This document shows, piece by piece, positions 1 to 6,704 of a stretch of DNA of 9,202 bases. The translations under genes were made by a program, and so were the position numbers. The DNA is from an uncultured Clostridia bacterium (GTDB taxonomy: Bacteria; Bacillota; Clostridia; Oscillospirales; Ruminococcaceae). How positions within the stretch are numbered: the first letter of the stretch is position 1; every line of letters starts with the position of its first letter. Below the pieces are notes generated by a model. The model searched no databases and was not told the origin of the DNA. It worked only from the letters and a program-made list of their open reading frames with translations. The DNA is taken from the NCBI GenBank assembly GCA_945947715.1, contig CAMEYZ010000076.1, positions 1 through 9,202 on the forward strand, read 5' to 3'.

Positions 1-1902
1 ATGGTTTGTCCCGTATGCGGTTATACCGTGGGAACGCCCCATGACCCTGCTTATCTTGCTCCCGGGACAACGCTGAACGGTCGTTATCTTGCGGGAAGGC
101 TTCTTCACCGCAACGGTGAAAGCGCCGTGTATATCGGCTTTGACAGCGAAAACGGCACCAAGGTGCTTATTAAGGAATATATGCCCGATACGCTCTGCAA
201 AAGAGTAAAGGACAGCCCTGTAGTGGCGGTGAATCAGAATGCCGTTGCACAGTATAAAACCTTCATGTCCGAGTTCGTTGAGCTCAACAAGACTCTGGCT
301 AAGCTCAGGAATGTGAATCATATCAATCCTGCGATAGATATGTTCGGGGATAATAACACGGGGTATGTGGTGTTCAATTTTATCGAGGGAATGCCTCTTA
401 CCGACCATATCCGCGGAATGGGTGGCGTTCTTACCTGGGAACAGGTGAAGAAGCTTTTCCCGCCGCTGTTTACCACACTGTCTCAGATACACAACGCAGG
501 ACTTATCCACCGTGGAATATGCCCGGATAATATCATAGTTACTCCCAGAGATGAGCTTATCCTGACAGGCTTCTGCGTGGCGGACGAGCGCACCGCGGAA
601 ACGGAGCTTAATTCTGAAATCTACGACGGCTATGCTGCTCCTGAGCAGTACAGCTCGGGCAAATGGCAGGGAACATGGACTGATGTTTATGGCATATCTG
701 CGCTTTTGTATCGTCTGCTGACGGGCTCTGTTCCCGAATCGGCAAAGGCACGGGAGGAAAATGATGTTCTTCCGGAGCCTATGTCACTTAATTCTGCTAT
801 ACCACAGAAGGTATCGGATGTTATTATGAATGGCCTCGCTCTTCGCAGCGATGACAGAATACAGACCGTTACCGAGCTCGTAACTAAGCTCTTTGAGGAG
901 CCTGAGGAGCAGAAGATAGTTCAGACCCAGTCTATTTCAATACCCAGACAGTACGTTAACGATGATACCTATGCTGAGGGCTTTGGCAGGAGCAGCACAG
1001 CTTCAGCAGCCCACGGAACAGCGGCAAAGAAGGCTCCGCCCAGCCGCCATAAGGTATTCATACTTGTGGGACTTGCAACGGCTGTGGTAATGATATCGCT
1101 GATGGCGGTAATTATGATAGCTCTCGACGACAACAGCAGCAGCGTTGCAAACGGTATCACCACCAACGGCGAGCCGCTGGCGGATATCGACGATCTTGCA
1201 AGCTCTCTGACCTATCAGACCACATCGTCAGCCGAAACGGAGAATACCCAGCCCACCCTCAACGAGGTGGAAAGCGGTGAGACCGAAAATACAGGAAGCT
1301 CCTCTCCTTCGGGCAATGTTTATATCATGAATGACCTTGTGGGCAAGAATTATGAGACTATCAAAAATTCGCCTACCTATGCAAGTCTGGTGTTCGTTCC
1401 CGAGTATGAGTTCAACGAGGAAAATGAAAAGGGGATCATCTTCGGCCAGTCCATTGAAAAGGGCGAAAGCTACACCGAAGGAGCAGATGTCCATATCAAG
1501 GTCAGTCTTGGTTCAAGATACGTAAAGGTTCCCGATTATGTGGGAATGAAGGCGAAGGATTACTTCAATCTTCTTGAAGGCAAGAACATAAAGTACGAGG
1601 AGGTCTCCTACGAGACTTCACAGTATGCCGACGGATATGTCTGCGGAGTAAGCGCTGACGAGGACGAGATACTTGACCTTGAAAGCGGAGATACGCTCAT
1701 AGTTTATGTTGCATATAATCCTGCACCTGTTACAGAGGCTACCACTGAGACAGAGTCTGAGACCACCACAGAGGAGATCACAGAGCCTATTCAGGAGGAT
1801 CCTGAGGATATCGAGGAATATCCCTATGAAGAAGGTGAAGAGCTCGATGATGAAGGATATGAGGAAGAAATCGTCATAGACGATGAGTATTCTGAAAACT
1901 AA
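1..1902 (+). CDS. PASTA-domain membrane pseudokinase (Ser/Thr kinase fold), probably 5'-partial
   Basis: The protein has a protein-kinase fold at about residues 27-300, a disordered linker, one membrane helix (352-375), two PASTA repeats (about 441-505 and 508-573) and an acidic Thr/Glu-rich tail (577-633). This is the PrkC/PknB layout: cytoplasmic kinase, extracellular peptidoglycan-binding PASTA repeats. Catalysis looks lost. HRD reads H170-R171-G172, DFG reads G190-F191-C192, and the glycine loop (36-41) keeps one Gly. K58, a helix-C Glu (E91 or E94), N177 and the APE-like APEQ motif remain. It is therefore probably a pseudokinase acting as a scaffold or cell-wall sensor, in the manner of the MviN pseudokinase domain; this is inference. 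Residues 3-8 (CPVCGY) look like the second half of a four-Cys zinc knuckle that in related proteins precedes the kinase domain, so the true start is probably upstream of base 1. It has its own terminator downstream. Confidence 0.9.
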   Translation: MVCPVCGYTVGTPHDPAYLAPGTTLNGRYLAGRLLHRNGESAVYIGFDSENGTKVLIKEYMPDTLCKRVKDSPVVAVNQNAVAQYKTFMSEFVELNKTLAKLRNVNHINPAIDMFGDNNTGYVVFNFIEGMPLTDHIRGMGGVLTWEQVKKLFPPLFTTLSQIHNAGLIHRGICPDNIIVTPRDELILTGFCVADERTAETELNSEIYDGYAAPEQYSSGKWQGTWTDVYGISALLYRLLTGSVPESAKAREENDVLPEPMSLNSAIPQKVSDVIMNGLALRSDDRIQTVTELVTKLFEEPEEQKIVQTQSISIPRQYVNDDTYAEGFGRSSTASAAHGTAAKKAPPSRHKVFILVGLATAVVMISLMAVIMIALDDNSSSVANGITTNGEPLADIDDLASSLTYQTTSSAETENTQPTLNEVESGETENTGSSSPSGNVYIMNDLVGKNYETIKNSPTYASLVFVPEYEFNEENEKGIIFGQSIEKGESYTEGADVHIKVSLGSRYVKVPDYVGMKAKDYFNLLEGKNIKYEEVSYETSQYADGYVCGVSADEDEILDLESGDTLIVYVAYNPAPVTEATTETESETTTEEITEPIQEDPEDIEEYPYEEGEELDDEGYEEEIVIDDEYSEN

Positions 1903-1953
1903 TTTTACATGAGGACCGCCGATCTGCACGGCGGTCCTTTTTCGTGTAAAATT
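1901..1953 (+). terminator. Rho-independent terminator after the pseudokinase gene
   Basis: A perfect 9-bp GC-rich stem (1912-1920 with 1930-1938, 9-nt loop) is followed by a T run at 1938-1942. A second A/T-rich arm pair, 1901-1910 with 1944-1953 (10 pairs including one G-U), encloses the stem and the T run, so the whole can fold as one long hairpin. The outer arm begins at the stop codon and ends 3 bases before the -35 box of the next promoter. Confidence 0.9.
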
Positions 1954-1956
1954 AGC

Positions 1957-1985
1957 TTGACAAATAGAAATTATTGTGATAAAAT
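1957..1985 (+). promoter_or_regulatory. Sigma-A promoter of the tetR-family gene
   Basis: TTGACA (1957-1962), a 17-bp spacer and TAAAAT (1980-1985), with TGA just upstream of the -10 as an extended element. The predicted start of transcription is near 1992, inside the repeated operator-like motif. Confidence 0.87.
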
Positions 1986-2006
1986 GATTTAAAACAAACG
2001 CTTTAA
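1982..2006 (+). promoter_or_regulatory. Operator candidate O1, first copy of a shared 25-bp motif
   Basis: This 25-bp segment matches 2694-2718 at 23 of 25 positions (mismatches at 1989 and 2001). It contains the core AAAACAAACGCTTTAA with imperfect dyad symmetry (TTAAA at 1989-1993, TTTAA at 2002-2006). It overlaps the -10 box and the predicted start, where a bound repressor would block initiation. The likeliest binder is the TetR-family protein encoded just downstream. The centre AAACGCTT also resembles the core of a CcpA cre site, but the outer cre bases are missing. Confidence 0.65.
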
Positions 2007-2020
2007 AAAGGAAGGATAAT

Positions 2021-2635
2021 ATGCCGCCAAAACCGAAATTTACAAGAGAAGAGATCATCGAAGCAGCTTTGAAAATTGCTTCTGATAGGGGAATGAGAGC
2101 ACTTACCTCACGGGAGCTGGGAGCTGCTCTGGGAAGCTCTGCAAGGCCGATATTCACAGTGTTTAAAAGCATGGACGAGGTGAACGCAGAGGTCAGAAAG
2201 GCCGCAATGAAGCGCTTTGACGAGTATGCAAAGAAAGCAGAGGGATATACTCCCGTATTTAAGCAGGTGGGACTGCAGATGATACTGTTTGCTGCTGAGC
2301 AGCCTAAGCTTTTTAGACTGCTGTTCATGAGTGAAAATTCCGAGGTAAAAAGCTTTGATGACATTTTTAGGATTCTCGGAGATACTGCGGGAATGTGCAT
2401 TGATGTGATCTGTCAGGATTATGGAGTGACCCGTGATGAAGCGATGCTCCTGTTCAAGCATGCTTGGATTTTTACCTATGGGATAGGTACGCTTATCGCT
2501 TCGGGAGGCTGCCGCTTCGTCGAGGAGGAAATACAGGAAATGCTTAGCCGTGAGTTTGTTGCGATGCTTGATCTGATAAAGGCAGGTAAGGCGGATAGCT
2601 GTACGACTGTTCCTCAAAGAGAGAAAAAGCAGTAA
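2021..2635 (+). CDS. TetR/AcrR-family transcriptional regulator
   Basis: A 204-residue protein of normal TetR-family length. The N-terminal three-helix DNA-binding domain covers about residues 7-54, with the helix-turn-helix at 28-48 (LTSRELGAALGSSARPIFTVF). The usual Tyr/His of the recognition helix is replaced by the Arg-Pro-Ile-Phe form. The helical remainder (about 65-185) is a ligand/dimerisation domain with no recognisable ligand. The start is supported by AAGGAAGG at 2008-2015, 5 nt from the ATG. Such proteins usually repress their own gene and a neighbour until a small molecule binds. Here the 25-bp motif at its own promoter and at the next one supports that role. No terminator is visible after the gene, so read-through into the following cluster is possible. 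Confidence 0.9.
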   Translation: MPPKPKFTREEIIEAALKIASDRGMRALTSRELGAALGSSARPIFTVFKSMDEVNAEVRKAAMKRFDEYAKKAEGYTPVFKQVGLQMILFAAEQPKLFRLLFMSENSEVKSFDDIFRILGDTAGMCIDVICQDYGVTRDEAMLLFKHAWIFTYGIGTLIASGGCRFVEEEIQEMLSREFVAMLDLIKAGKADSCTTVPQREKKQ

Positions 2636-2659
2636 TTTTCCGAATTATAGGTTTTTATC

Positions 2660-2688
2660 TTGACAAAGGGAGCATTATATGATATAAT
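2660..2688 (+). promoter_or_regulatory. Consensus sigma-A promoter of the KTR-mcp-HD-GYP cluster
   Basis: Perfect TTGACA (2660-2665), 17-bp spacer, perfect TATAAT (2683-2688), with TGA as extended -10. A promoter this strong implies tight repression under some condition, which fits the operator motif just downstream. The predicted start is near 2695, giving an untranslated leader of about 80 nt. Confidence 0.92.
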
Positions 2689-2693
2689 AAATC

Positions 2694-2718
2694 AAATGAT
2701 GTAAAACAAACGGTTTAA
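2694..2718 (+). promoter_or_regulatory. Operator candidate O2, second copy of the shared 25-bp motif
   Basis: Matches 1982-2006 at 23/25 positions. The second half holds AAAC-G-GTTT (2708-2716), a perfect 4+1+4 palindrome. It begins at the predicted transcription start, about 8 bp further downstream from the -10 box than O1 is from its own. Its sequence and location point to the adjacent TetR-family protein as the binder; this is inference. Confidence 0.65.
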
Positions 2719-2773
2719 CACTTTTTGTAAAAAATACTGACATATAGCTTATCATAAAAGGGAGATGCATAAC

Positions 2774-2944
2774 ATGGGGGAAAATTGGGTCTTATGTCCC
2801 GTATGCAGCGGGAAAACAAGGGTGAAGCTTCGGGAGGATACAGTGCTGATTGATTTTCCGCTGTTCTGTCCGAAGTGCAAACGGGCGAATAGAATAAATG
2901 CTGAGAATATAAAGGTTGTGGAGGGAATTTTATGGAACTTTTAG
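2774..2944 (+). CDS. Small cysteine-rich KTR zinc-ribbon protein
   Basis: A 56-residue protein with two Cys pairs, C8-x2-C11 and C32-x2-C35, spaced as a four-Cys zinc site, and the signature sequence S-G-K-T-R after the first pair. This matches the Cys_rich_KTR family, whose members are small Firmicutes proteins of unknown function. The first pair is preceded by Trp and the second by F-P-L-F, both typical of the family. GGGAG at 2760-2764 is 9 nt from this ATG. An in-frame ATG at 2765 touches the same ribosome site and is less likely. The last 13 bases overlap the start of the chemoreceptor gene in another frame, so translation of the two is probably coupled. Its role may be to bind DNA, RNA or protein through the zinc ribbon; nothing here decides this. 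Confidence 0.88.
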   Translation: MGENWVLCPVCSGKTRVKLREDTVLIDFPLFCPKCKRANRINAENIKVVEGILWNF

Positions 2945-4422
2945 CTGAAAACGAACGCAGCGCCAACAAAGCAGCTGCAAAGGTAATGCGTATCACCTTG
3001 ATTGTATTTGCAGCGGTGCTGCTGCTGGATATAGTGGGCATATTTACGGTCACACTCAGTGTAATGATCGCTTCCTATCTCATAAGCGCCATTTTGCTTC
3101 TGATACCCACCTTTATCGTTAATGTCAAGAAGATAAACTATGGCTGGGTAAAGTATGTCATCGTGATATGTGCAATGCTGTTTACATCGGTAGTGGCGGC
3201 TACGCTGTCCTACCATGGAGTTATCATATACGTCTATCCAATAGGCATCGCGAGCCTTTATTTTTCGGGAAAGCTGAATAATTTTTCCACAGTTCTGACC
3301 ATTGTCGGAGTGTCTGTGGGACAGTGCATCGCTTTTAAATTTGATTTTGTTACCGACCATAATTTCACCGATGTTAAGAAACTGGTTCTGTTCGGTATCC
3401 TTCCCCGTGCAATGAGCCTTTTCGCAGTTTCGGCGATATTTACCATGCTCTGCCGCAGGACCGCTGATATGCTTGGAAATCTCATGGGCGCGGAGCAGCA
3501 GAGACTTATGCGGGAAAAATCTCTAGAGGTCTCCCGCAAGCTTCTTGACACTGTTACCGAGCTTGATAAGATATCCGCTGCAGCAGCAGAGGCTAATCGT
3601 CGCATTGCAGACGAGTCGGAAAGCGTTATGAGGGACAGCGAGACAAATTCTGAGTACATAAAGTCCGTTGAAGAAAATATGAGCGTTATTTCAAAGAGCC
3701 TGAACGATCTGTCCGAAATGAGCAGAAGCATTGCAGAGTCGGCGGAGCGTTCTGATGAGATAACCGCAGATAACGATGTCAAGATCACGGCGGCCTCTGA
3801 CAGCATGAACGAGATATGCAGAGGCACCGACGAAAGCAGAGAGATAATTTCCCGCCTTTCTGAGCAGTCCAAACAGATTGCCGATATTTCCAATGTTATC
3901 ACGGGGATATCCATGCAAACCAACATCCTTGCGCTGAATGCTGCTGTTGAGGCGGCCCACGCAGGGGAGAACGGAACAGGCTTTGCAGTGGTAGCTTCGG
4001 AGATAAAGGAGCTTTCTGAACAGACTAAATCGGCTGCCGCTGAGATAAGCGACATAATCGTCAGCGTTACCGACAGCATTTCAGGCGCAGTGGCAGCTAT
4101 GGAAAAGAATGCCGCACTTACCCGTGACGGAATGGACAGCATGGAGCAGATGCGGATATCTGCAGGTCAGATAAGCGTTTCAAACCGCGATATTTCGGGA
4201 CATATTTCCGATATGTATAAGATAATGGGAAGCGTTGCGGCAAACGGAGAGAACGTTTCAAAGAAGCTTGTTACGGTCAGCGGAAACATCGAGAACAACT
4301 GCGGTGCAGTACAGCATGTGGCTGCTGCAATAGAGGAAAACAGCGCAGGTACAGAGAATCTGGGATATATGGTCAAGAATATCAAGCAGATGGCAGAGGA
4401 GCTGGAAAAACTGGCAGAATAA
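2932..4422 (+). CDS. Methyl-accepting chemotaxis protein, six-TM sensor, no HAMP
   Basis: A 496-residue chemoreceptor. Six hydrophobic helices (about 19-40, 42-66, 72-93, 96-112, 118-137, 153-172) form the whole N-terminal part. Loops are short and there is no periplasmic Cache or four-helix sensor. A coiled coil begins about residue 185 with no recognisable HAMP domain and leads into the MCP signalling domain. The hairpin tip is clear: Q329-T-N-I-L-A-L-N-A-A-V-E, then A344-G-E-N-G-T-G-F-A-V-V-A. These residues contact CheA and CheW in the family. The arms on each side of the tip are about 150 residues. No C-terminal CheR-docking pentapeptide is present. The start is supported by GGAGGG at 2920-2925, 6 nt from the ATG and inside the KTR gene. 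It probably senses something in the membrane or a membrane-permeant or redox signal; that is inference from the missing extracellular domain. Confidence 0.92.
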   Translation: MELLAENERSANKAAAKVMRITLIVFAAVLLLDIVGIFTVTLSVMIASYLISAILLLIPTFIVNVKKINYGWVKYVIVICAMLFTSVVAATLSYHGVIIYVYPIGIASLYFSGKLNNFSTVLTIVGVSVGQCIAFKFDFVTDHNFTDVKKLVLFGILPRAMSLFAVSAIFTMLCRRTADMLGNLMGAEQQRLMREKSLEVSRKLLDTVTELDKISAAAAEANRRIADESESVMRDSETNSEYIKSVEENMSVISKSLNDLSEMSRSIAESAERSDEITADNDVKITAASDSMNEICRGTDESREIISRLSEQSKQIADISNVITGISMQTNILALNAAVEAAHAGENGTGFAVVASEIKELSEQTKSAAAEISDIIVSVTDSISGAVAAMEKNAALTRDGMDSMEQMRISAGQISVSNRDISGHISDMYKIMGSVAANGENVSKKLVTVSGNIENNCGAVQHVAAAIEENSAGTENLGYMVKNIKQMAEELEKLAE

Positions 4423-4447
4423 GCTTCCTAAGAAGGAAAGGTATATC

Positions 4448-5776
4448 ATGGAACATATAAAGCTTCAGATTGGTTGCTTGGCGGTGCTGGCGTATGTGGC
4501 GTTCATTTATGTGCGCGAGTGCAGGAGAAATCATAGCAGTCTTAAGGATACTCTGTTTGATGAGCTCCTTGTTCTTGGGACAGCGTCTGTATTTTTTGAC
4601 GGAGTCACCGCATATACCGTAAATGACGATACGTTGATTCATACAACATTTAACATGGTTTTTCATGCGCTGTTTCTTTCAAGTCTTGATGCGGTAATAT
4701 TTGTGTTTTTCTTGTACATGCTTCATATTACTGGAGCTTTTCCTAAGAAAAAATCTGTTCAGGGATTAATTTTCCTGCCCTTTATTCTGAACATCATTAT
4801 AGTATTCTGTTATTCTTCTTCACTCGAATATATTGAGGGTGAGTATACCAATTATTCGATGGGTGTATCTGTATACACATGCTATATTATGGCTGCAGTT
4901 TATACGATCATGTCCGTAATTATTTTTATCAAACGCTGGAATTATATTGAAGCTCATAAGCGCGCATGCGTATTGACATATTTATTCATGCTTGCTGCGG
5001 TATCGACAATTCAGATGATATTTCCTGAGCTCCTTTTATCGAGTCTTGCAGTAACAATGTTCGTCATCGGTGTGTATATGAACTCCGAGGACCCAGCTTT
5101 AAGGACCTTGTCTCACCTGCATAGCGAAACGGTAATGAGCTTTGCAAACCTTATCGAAAACCGTGACAACAGCACGGGCGGACACATTAAGCGCACCAGC
5201 CGATATGTTCAGCTTATCGCCGAGGAGCTGCAGAACAGAGGATATTTCAGTGATGTTATCACAAAGGATTTCATATCCAATCTTCTTAAGGCAGCGCCTA
5301 TGCATGATATCGGGAAGATATCCGTTCCCGATGCCATACTCCAGAAGCCGGGAAAGCTCACAGATGAGGAATTTGCGGAGATGAAGCTCCACACAATAAA
5401 CGGCGGAAGGATAATCCTGGAGACCTTCCGGAATCTGGGCGATGATGAATATCGTGAAATGGCATATGAGGTGGCCCGGTATCACCATGAAAAGTGGAAC
5501 GGAAGAGGCTATCCCGAGGGACGTAAACGCAATGAGATACCTCTTTCTGCAAGGATAATGGCTGTGGCAGATGTGTTCGATGCAGTGTCGGAGAATCGCT
5601 GCTATCGTGATGCAATGCCACTGGACAAGTGCTTCGATATAATCAGACAGGGCAGCGGTCAGGATTTTGACCCTATCATTGCGGAGACGTTTCTGGATAT
5701 TCGTGACAGAGTGGAGGCTGTTCATGCCGAGTTTGCGGCGGAGAGCAAAATTGAAGTCAAAGATGAAATGTTATAA
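4448..5776 (+). CDS. Seven-TM HD-GYP cyclic-di-GMP phosphodiesterase
   Basis: A 442-residue protein. About seven membrane helices occupy residues 5-213, followed by an HD-GYP domain (about 220-425). The catalytic set is present: H246 in the GGH segment, H286-D287 (MHDIGK), H315 (HTINGG), H346-H347, the G354-Y355-P356 triad within HHEKWNGRGYPEG, and D375. In the family this metal-centred site hydrolyses cyclic-di-GMP to pGpG or GMP, lowering the signal that favours sessile life. With these motifs intact it should be active. It lies 25 bp after the chemoreceptor with a purine-rich ribosome site at 4433-4441, so the two are co-transcribed. The membrane half is about 34% G+C by hand count (4681-4980) against about 52% in three 60-base blocks of the HD-GYP half. 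The membrane sensor was not matched to a named family. Confidence 0.93.
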   Translation: MEHIKLQIGCLAVLAYVAFIYVRECRRNHSSLKDTLFDELLVLGTASVFFDGVTAYTVNDDTLIHTTFNMVFHALFLSSLDAVIFVFFLYMLHITGAFPKKKSVQGLIFLPFILNIIIVFCYSSSLEYIEGEYTNYSMGVSVYTCYIMAAVYTIMSVIIFIKRWNYIEAHKRACVLTYLFMLAAVSTIQMIFPELLLSSLAVTMFVIGVYMNSEDPALRTLSHLHSETVMSFANLIENRDNSTGGHIKRTSRYVQLIAEELQNRGYFSDVITKDFISNLLKAAPMHDIGKISVPDAILQKPGKLTDEEFAEMKLHTINGGRIILETFRNLGDDEYREMAYEVARYHHEKWNGRGYPEGRKRNEIPLSARIMAVADVFDAVSENRCYRDAMPLDKCFDIIRQGSGQDFDPIIAETFLDIRDRVEAVHAEFAAESKIEVKDEML

Positions 5777-5780
5777 AATC

Positions 5781-5823
5781 ATATAAAAAGGACATATCCG
5801 CGAAGGGTATGTCCTTTTTATAT
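5781..5823. terminator. Bidirectional terminator between HD-GYP gene and tyrA
   Basis: A perfect 16-bp inverted repeat (5781-5796 with 5808-5823) that can extend by three more pairs (one G-U) to a GCGAA pentaloop at 5800-5804. The outer part is A-rich on the left and T-rich on the right, so both strands end in a U run. It lies between the stop codons of two convergent genes, 5776 on plus and 5832 on minus, and should serve both. Confidence 0.93.
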
Positions 5824-5831
5824 TATTAAGC

Positions 5832-6662
5832 TCATAGAGTTTTTGTATTCTCCTTAAGAATACGTCCCTGTTTAAGAAGCTCGTGAAGAGTATCCGCGTC
5901 ATTATCGTTAATGGCGTTGCGGTACTCGGTGAGCCTGTCGATGATATAATCTATCTCAAACACAAGAGGCTCTCTGTTCATAAGAAACAGTGGTGTCCAC
6001 ATATCCTCGTTAAGCTTTGCCACACGGGTCAGGTCCTGGAAGCTTCCTGCAGAAAAGCCAAGCTGACGTTGATGTGTGGGACTTTTTATGTACGCATTGG
6101 AGACAACATGGGCAAGCTGACTGGTAAAGGCGATGATAGCGTCGTGGTCCTCGGGGGTGGTCTTTACCACCTTTTTGAAGTGGATAGCATAGGCAAAGTC
6201 CTCCAGCAGATTGACCACCTTTTCGGGAGTTTTTTCGGTGGGGGTCATAATAAAGCTTGCGTTGTCGAAGAGATTGTCGAGAGAGTATTCATAGCCTGAA
6301 AACTCACGGCCTGCCATGGGATGAACACCCACGAATGTCACGCCATGCTCTGCCAGAACAGGCTCCACTGCCGAGACCACTGCCTTTTTGACGCCGCAGA
6401 CATCTATTACGATGCTGTCCTTTTTGAATTTTCCGGCATTTTCAATGCAGTAATCTATGCACTTGTCGGGGAAAAGTCCGATAATGGTGATATCAGCTGT
6501 GCTCACGTCCTTGTCCTCGTAATCAATTGCGCCCTGAGAAAGCGCCATTCTGATAGTTTCGGGATTTGTGTCGATACCACTTACGATGTGGTCGGTATGC
6601 TTTTTTATATGCTTGCAGAGGGAGCCTCCGATAAGTCCCAGTCCAACAACGGTTATTTTCAT
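5832..6662 (-). CDS. tyrA: Prephenate dehydrogenase (tyrosine biosynthesis)
   Basis: A 276-residue cytosolic enzyme that oxidatively decarboxylates prephenate to 4-hydroxyphenylpyruvate in tyrosine synthesis. The N-terminal Rossmann fold has G7-x-G9-x2-G12-G13-S14, and D31 at the end of strand two points to NAD+ rather than NADP+. The substrate site includes H114-P-M-A-G-R-E120, S181-Q-L-A-H185 and T212-R213, which correspond by family comparison to the catalytic His, Glu and Arg positions of the Aquifex enzyme. The segment usually read DVGSxK is DVCGVK here (87-92), so Gly replaces the common Ser. The protein ends after the helical dimerisation domain: there is no ACT domain for tyrosine feedback such as longer Bacillus-type TyrA proteins carry. 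AAAGGAAG (minus strand of 6671-6678) lies 8 nt before the ATG. It appears to be transcribed alone. Confidence 0.95.
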   Translation of the reverse strand: MKITVVGLGLIGGSLCKHIKKHTDHIVSGIDTNPETIRMALSQGAIDYEDKDVSTADITIIGLFPDKCIDYCIENAGKFKKDSIVIDVCGVKKAVVSAVEPVLAEHGVTFVGVHPMAGREFSGYEYSLDNLFDNASFIMTPTEKTPEKVVNLLEDFAYAIHFKKVVKTTPEDHDAIIAFTSQLAHVVSNAYIKSPTHQRQLGFSAGSFQDLTRVAKLNEDMWTPLFLMNREPLVFEIDYIIDRLTEYRNAINDNDADTLHELLKQGRILKENTKTL

Positions 6663-6704
6663 TTCATATACTTCCTTTGTAATATTTAGCTATAAGCTCT
6701 TTAT

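Noticed and set aside
1995..2006. A CcpA cre site as the explanation of the shared motif
   Set aside because: The core AAACGCTT in the first copy fits cre, but the second copy breaks the central pair (CGG) and the outer TG and CA bases are missing in both; an adjacent TetR regulator explains both sites better. Kept as an alternative.
1618..2400. A 260-codon open frame on the minus strand across the pseudokinase end and tetR
   Set aside because: It is antisense to two well-supported genes, crosses the terminator and tetR promoter, and its translation has no family features or ribosome site.
2636..2773. A riboswitch or small RNA in the leader of the KTR cluster
   Set aside because: The transcript leader is only about 80 nt, A/T-rich, with no convincing stem or terminator; the promoter and operator motif account for the region.
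2774..2944. A mobile element suggested by the KTR gene, since such genes often occur near conjugative elements
   Set aside because: No integrase, transposase, relaxase, terminal repeats or attachment site is visible in the window.
3258..4142. A 294-codon minus-strand open frame opposite the chemoreceptor
   Set aside because: Its Ser/Ala/Ile-rich translation is what the complement of an MCP helical coding region gives; the plus-strand frame has unmistakable MCP motifs.
4425..4441. A small inverted repeat (TTCCT-AAGA-AGGAA) over the HD-GYP ribosome site as a translational switch
   Set aside because: Only 5 bp of A/T-rich pairing; any purine-rich ribosome site near a TTCCT would give it by chance.
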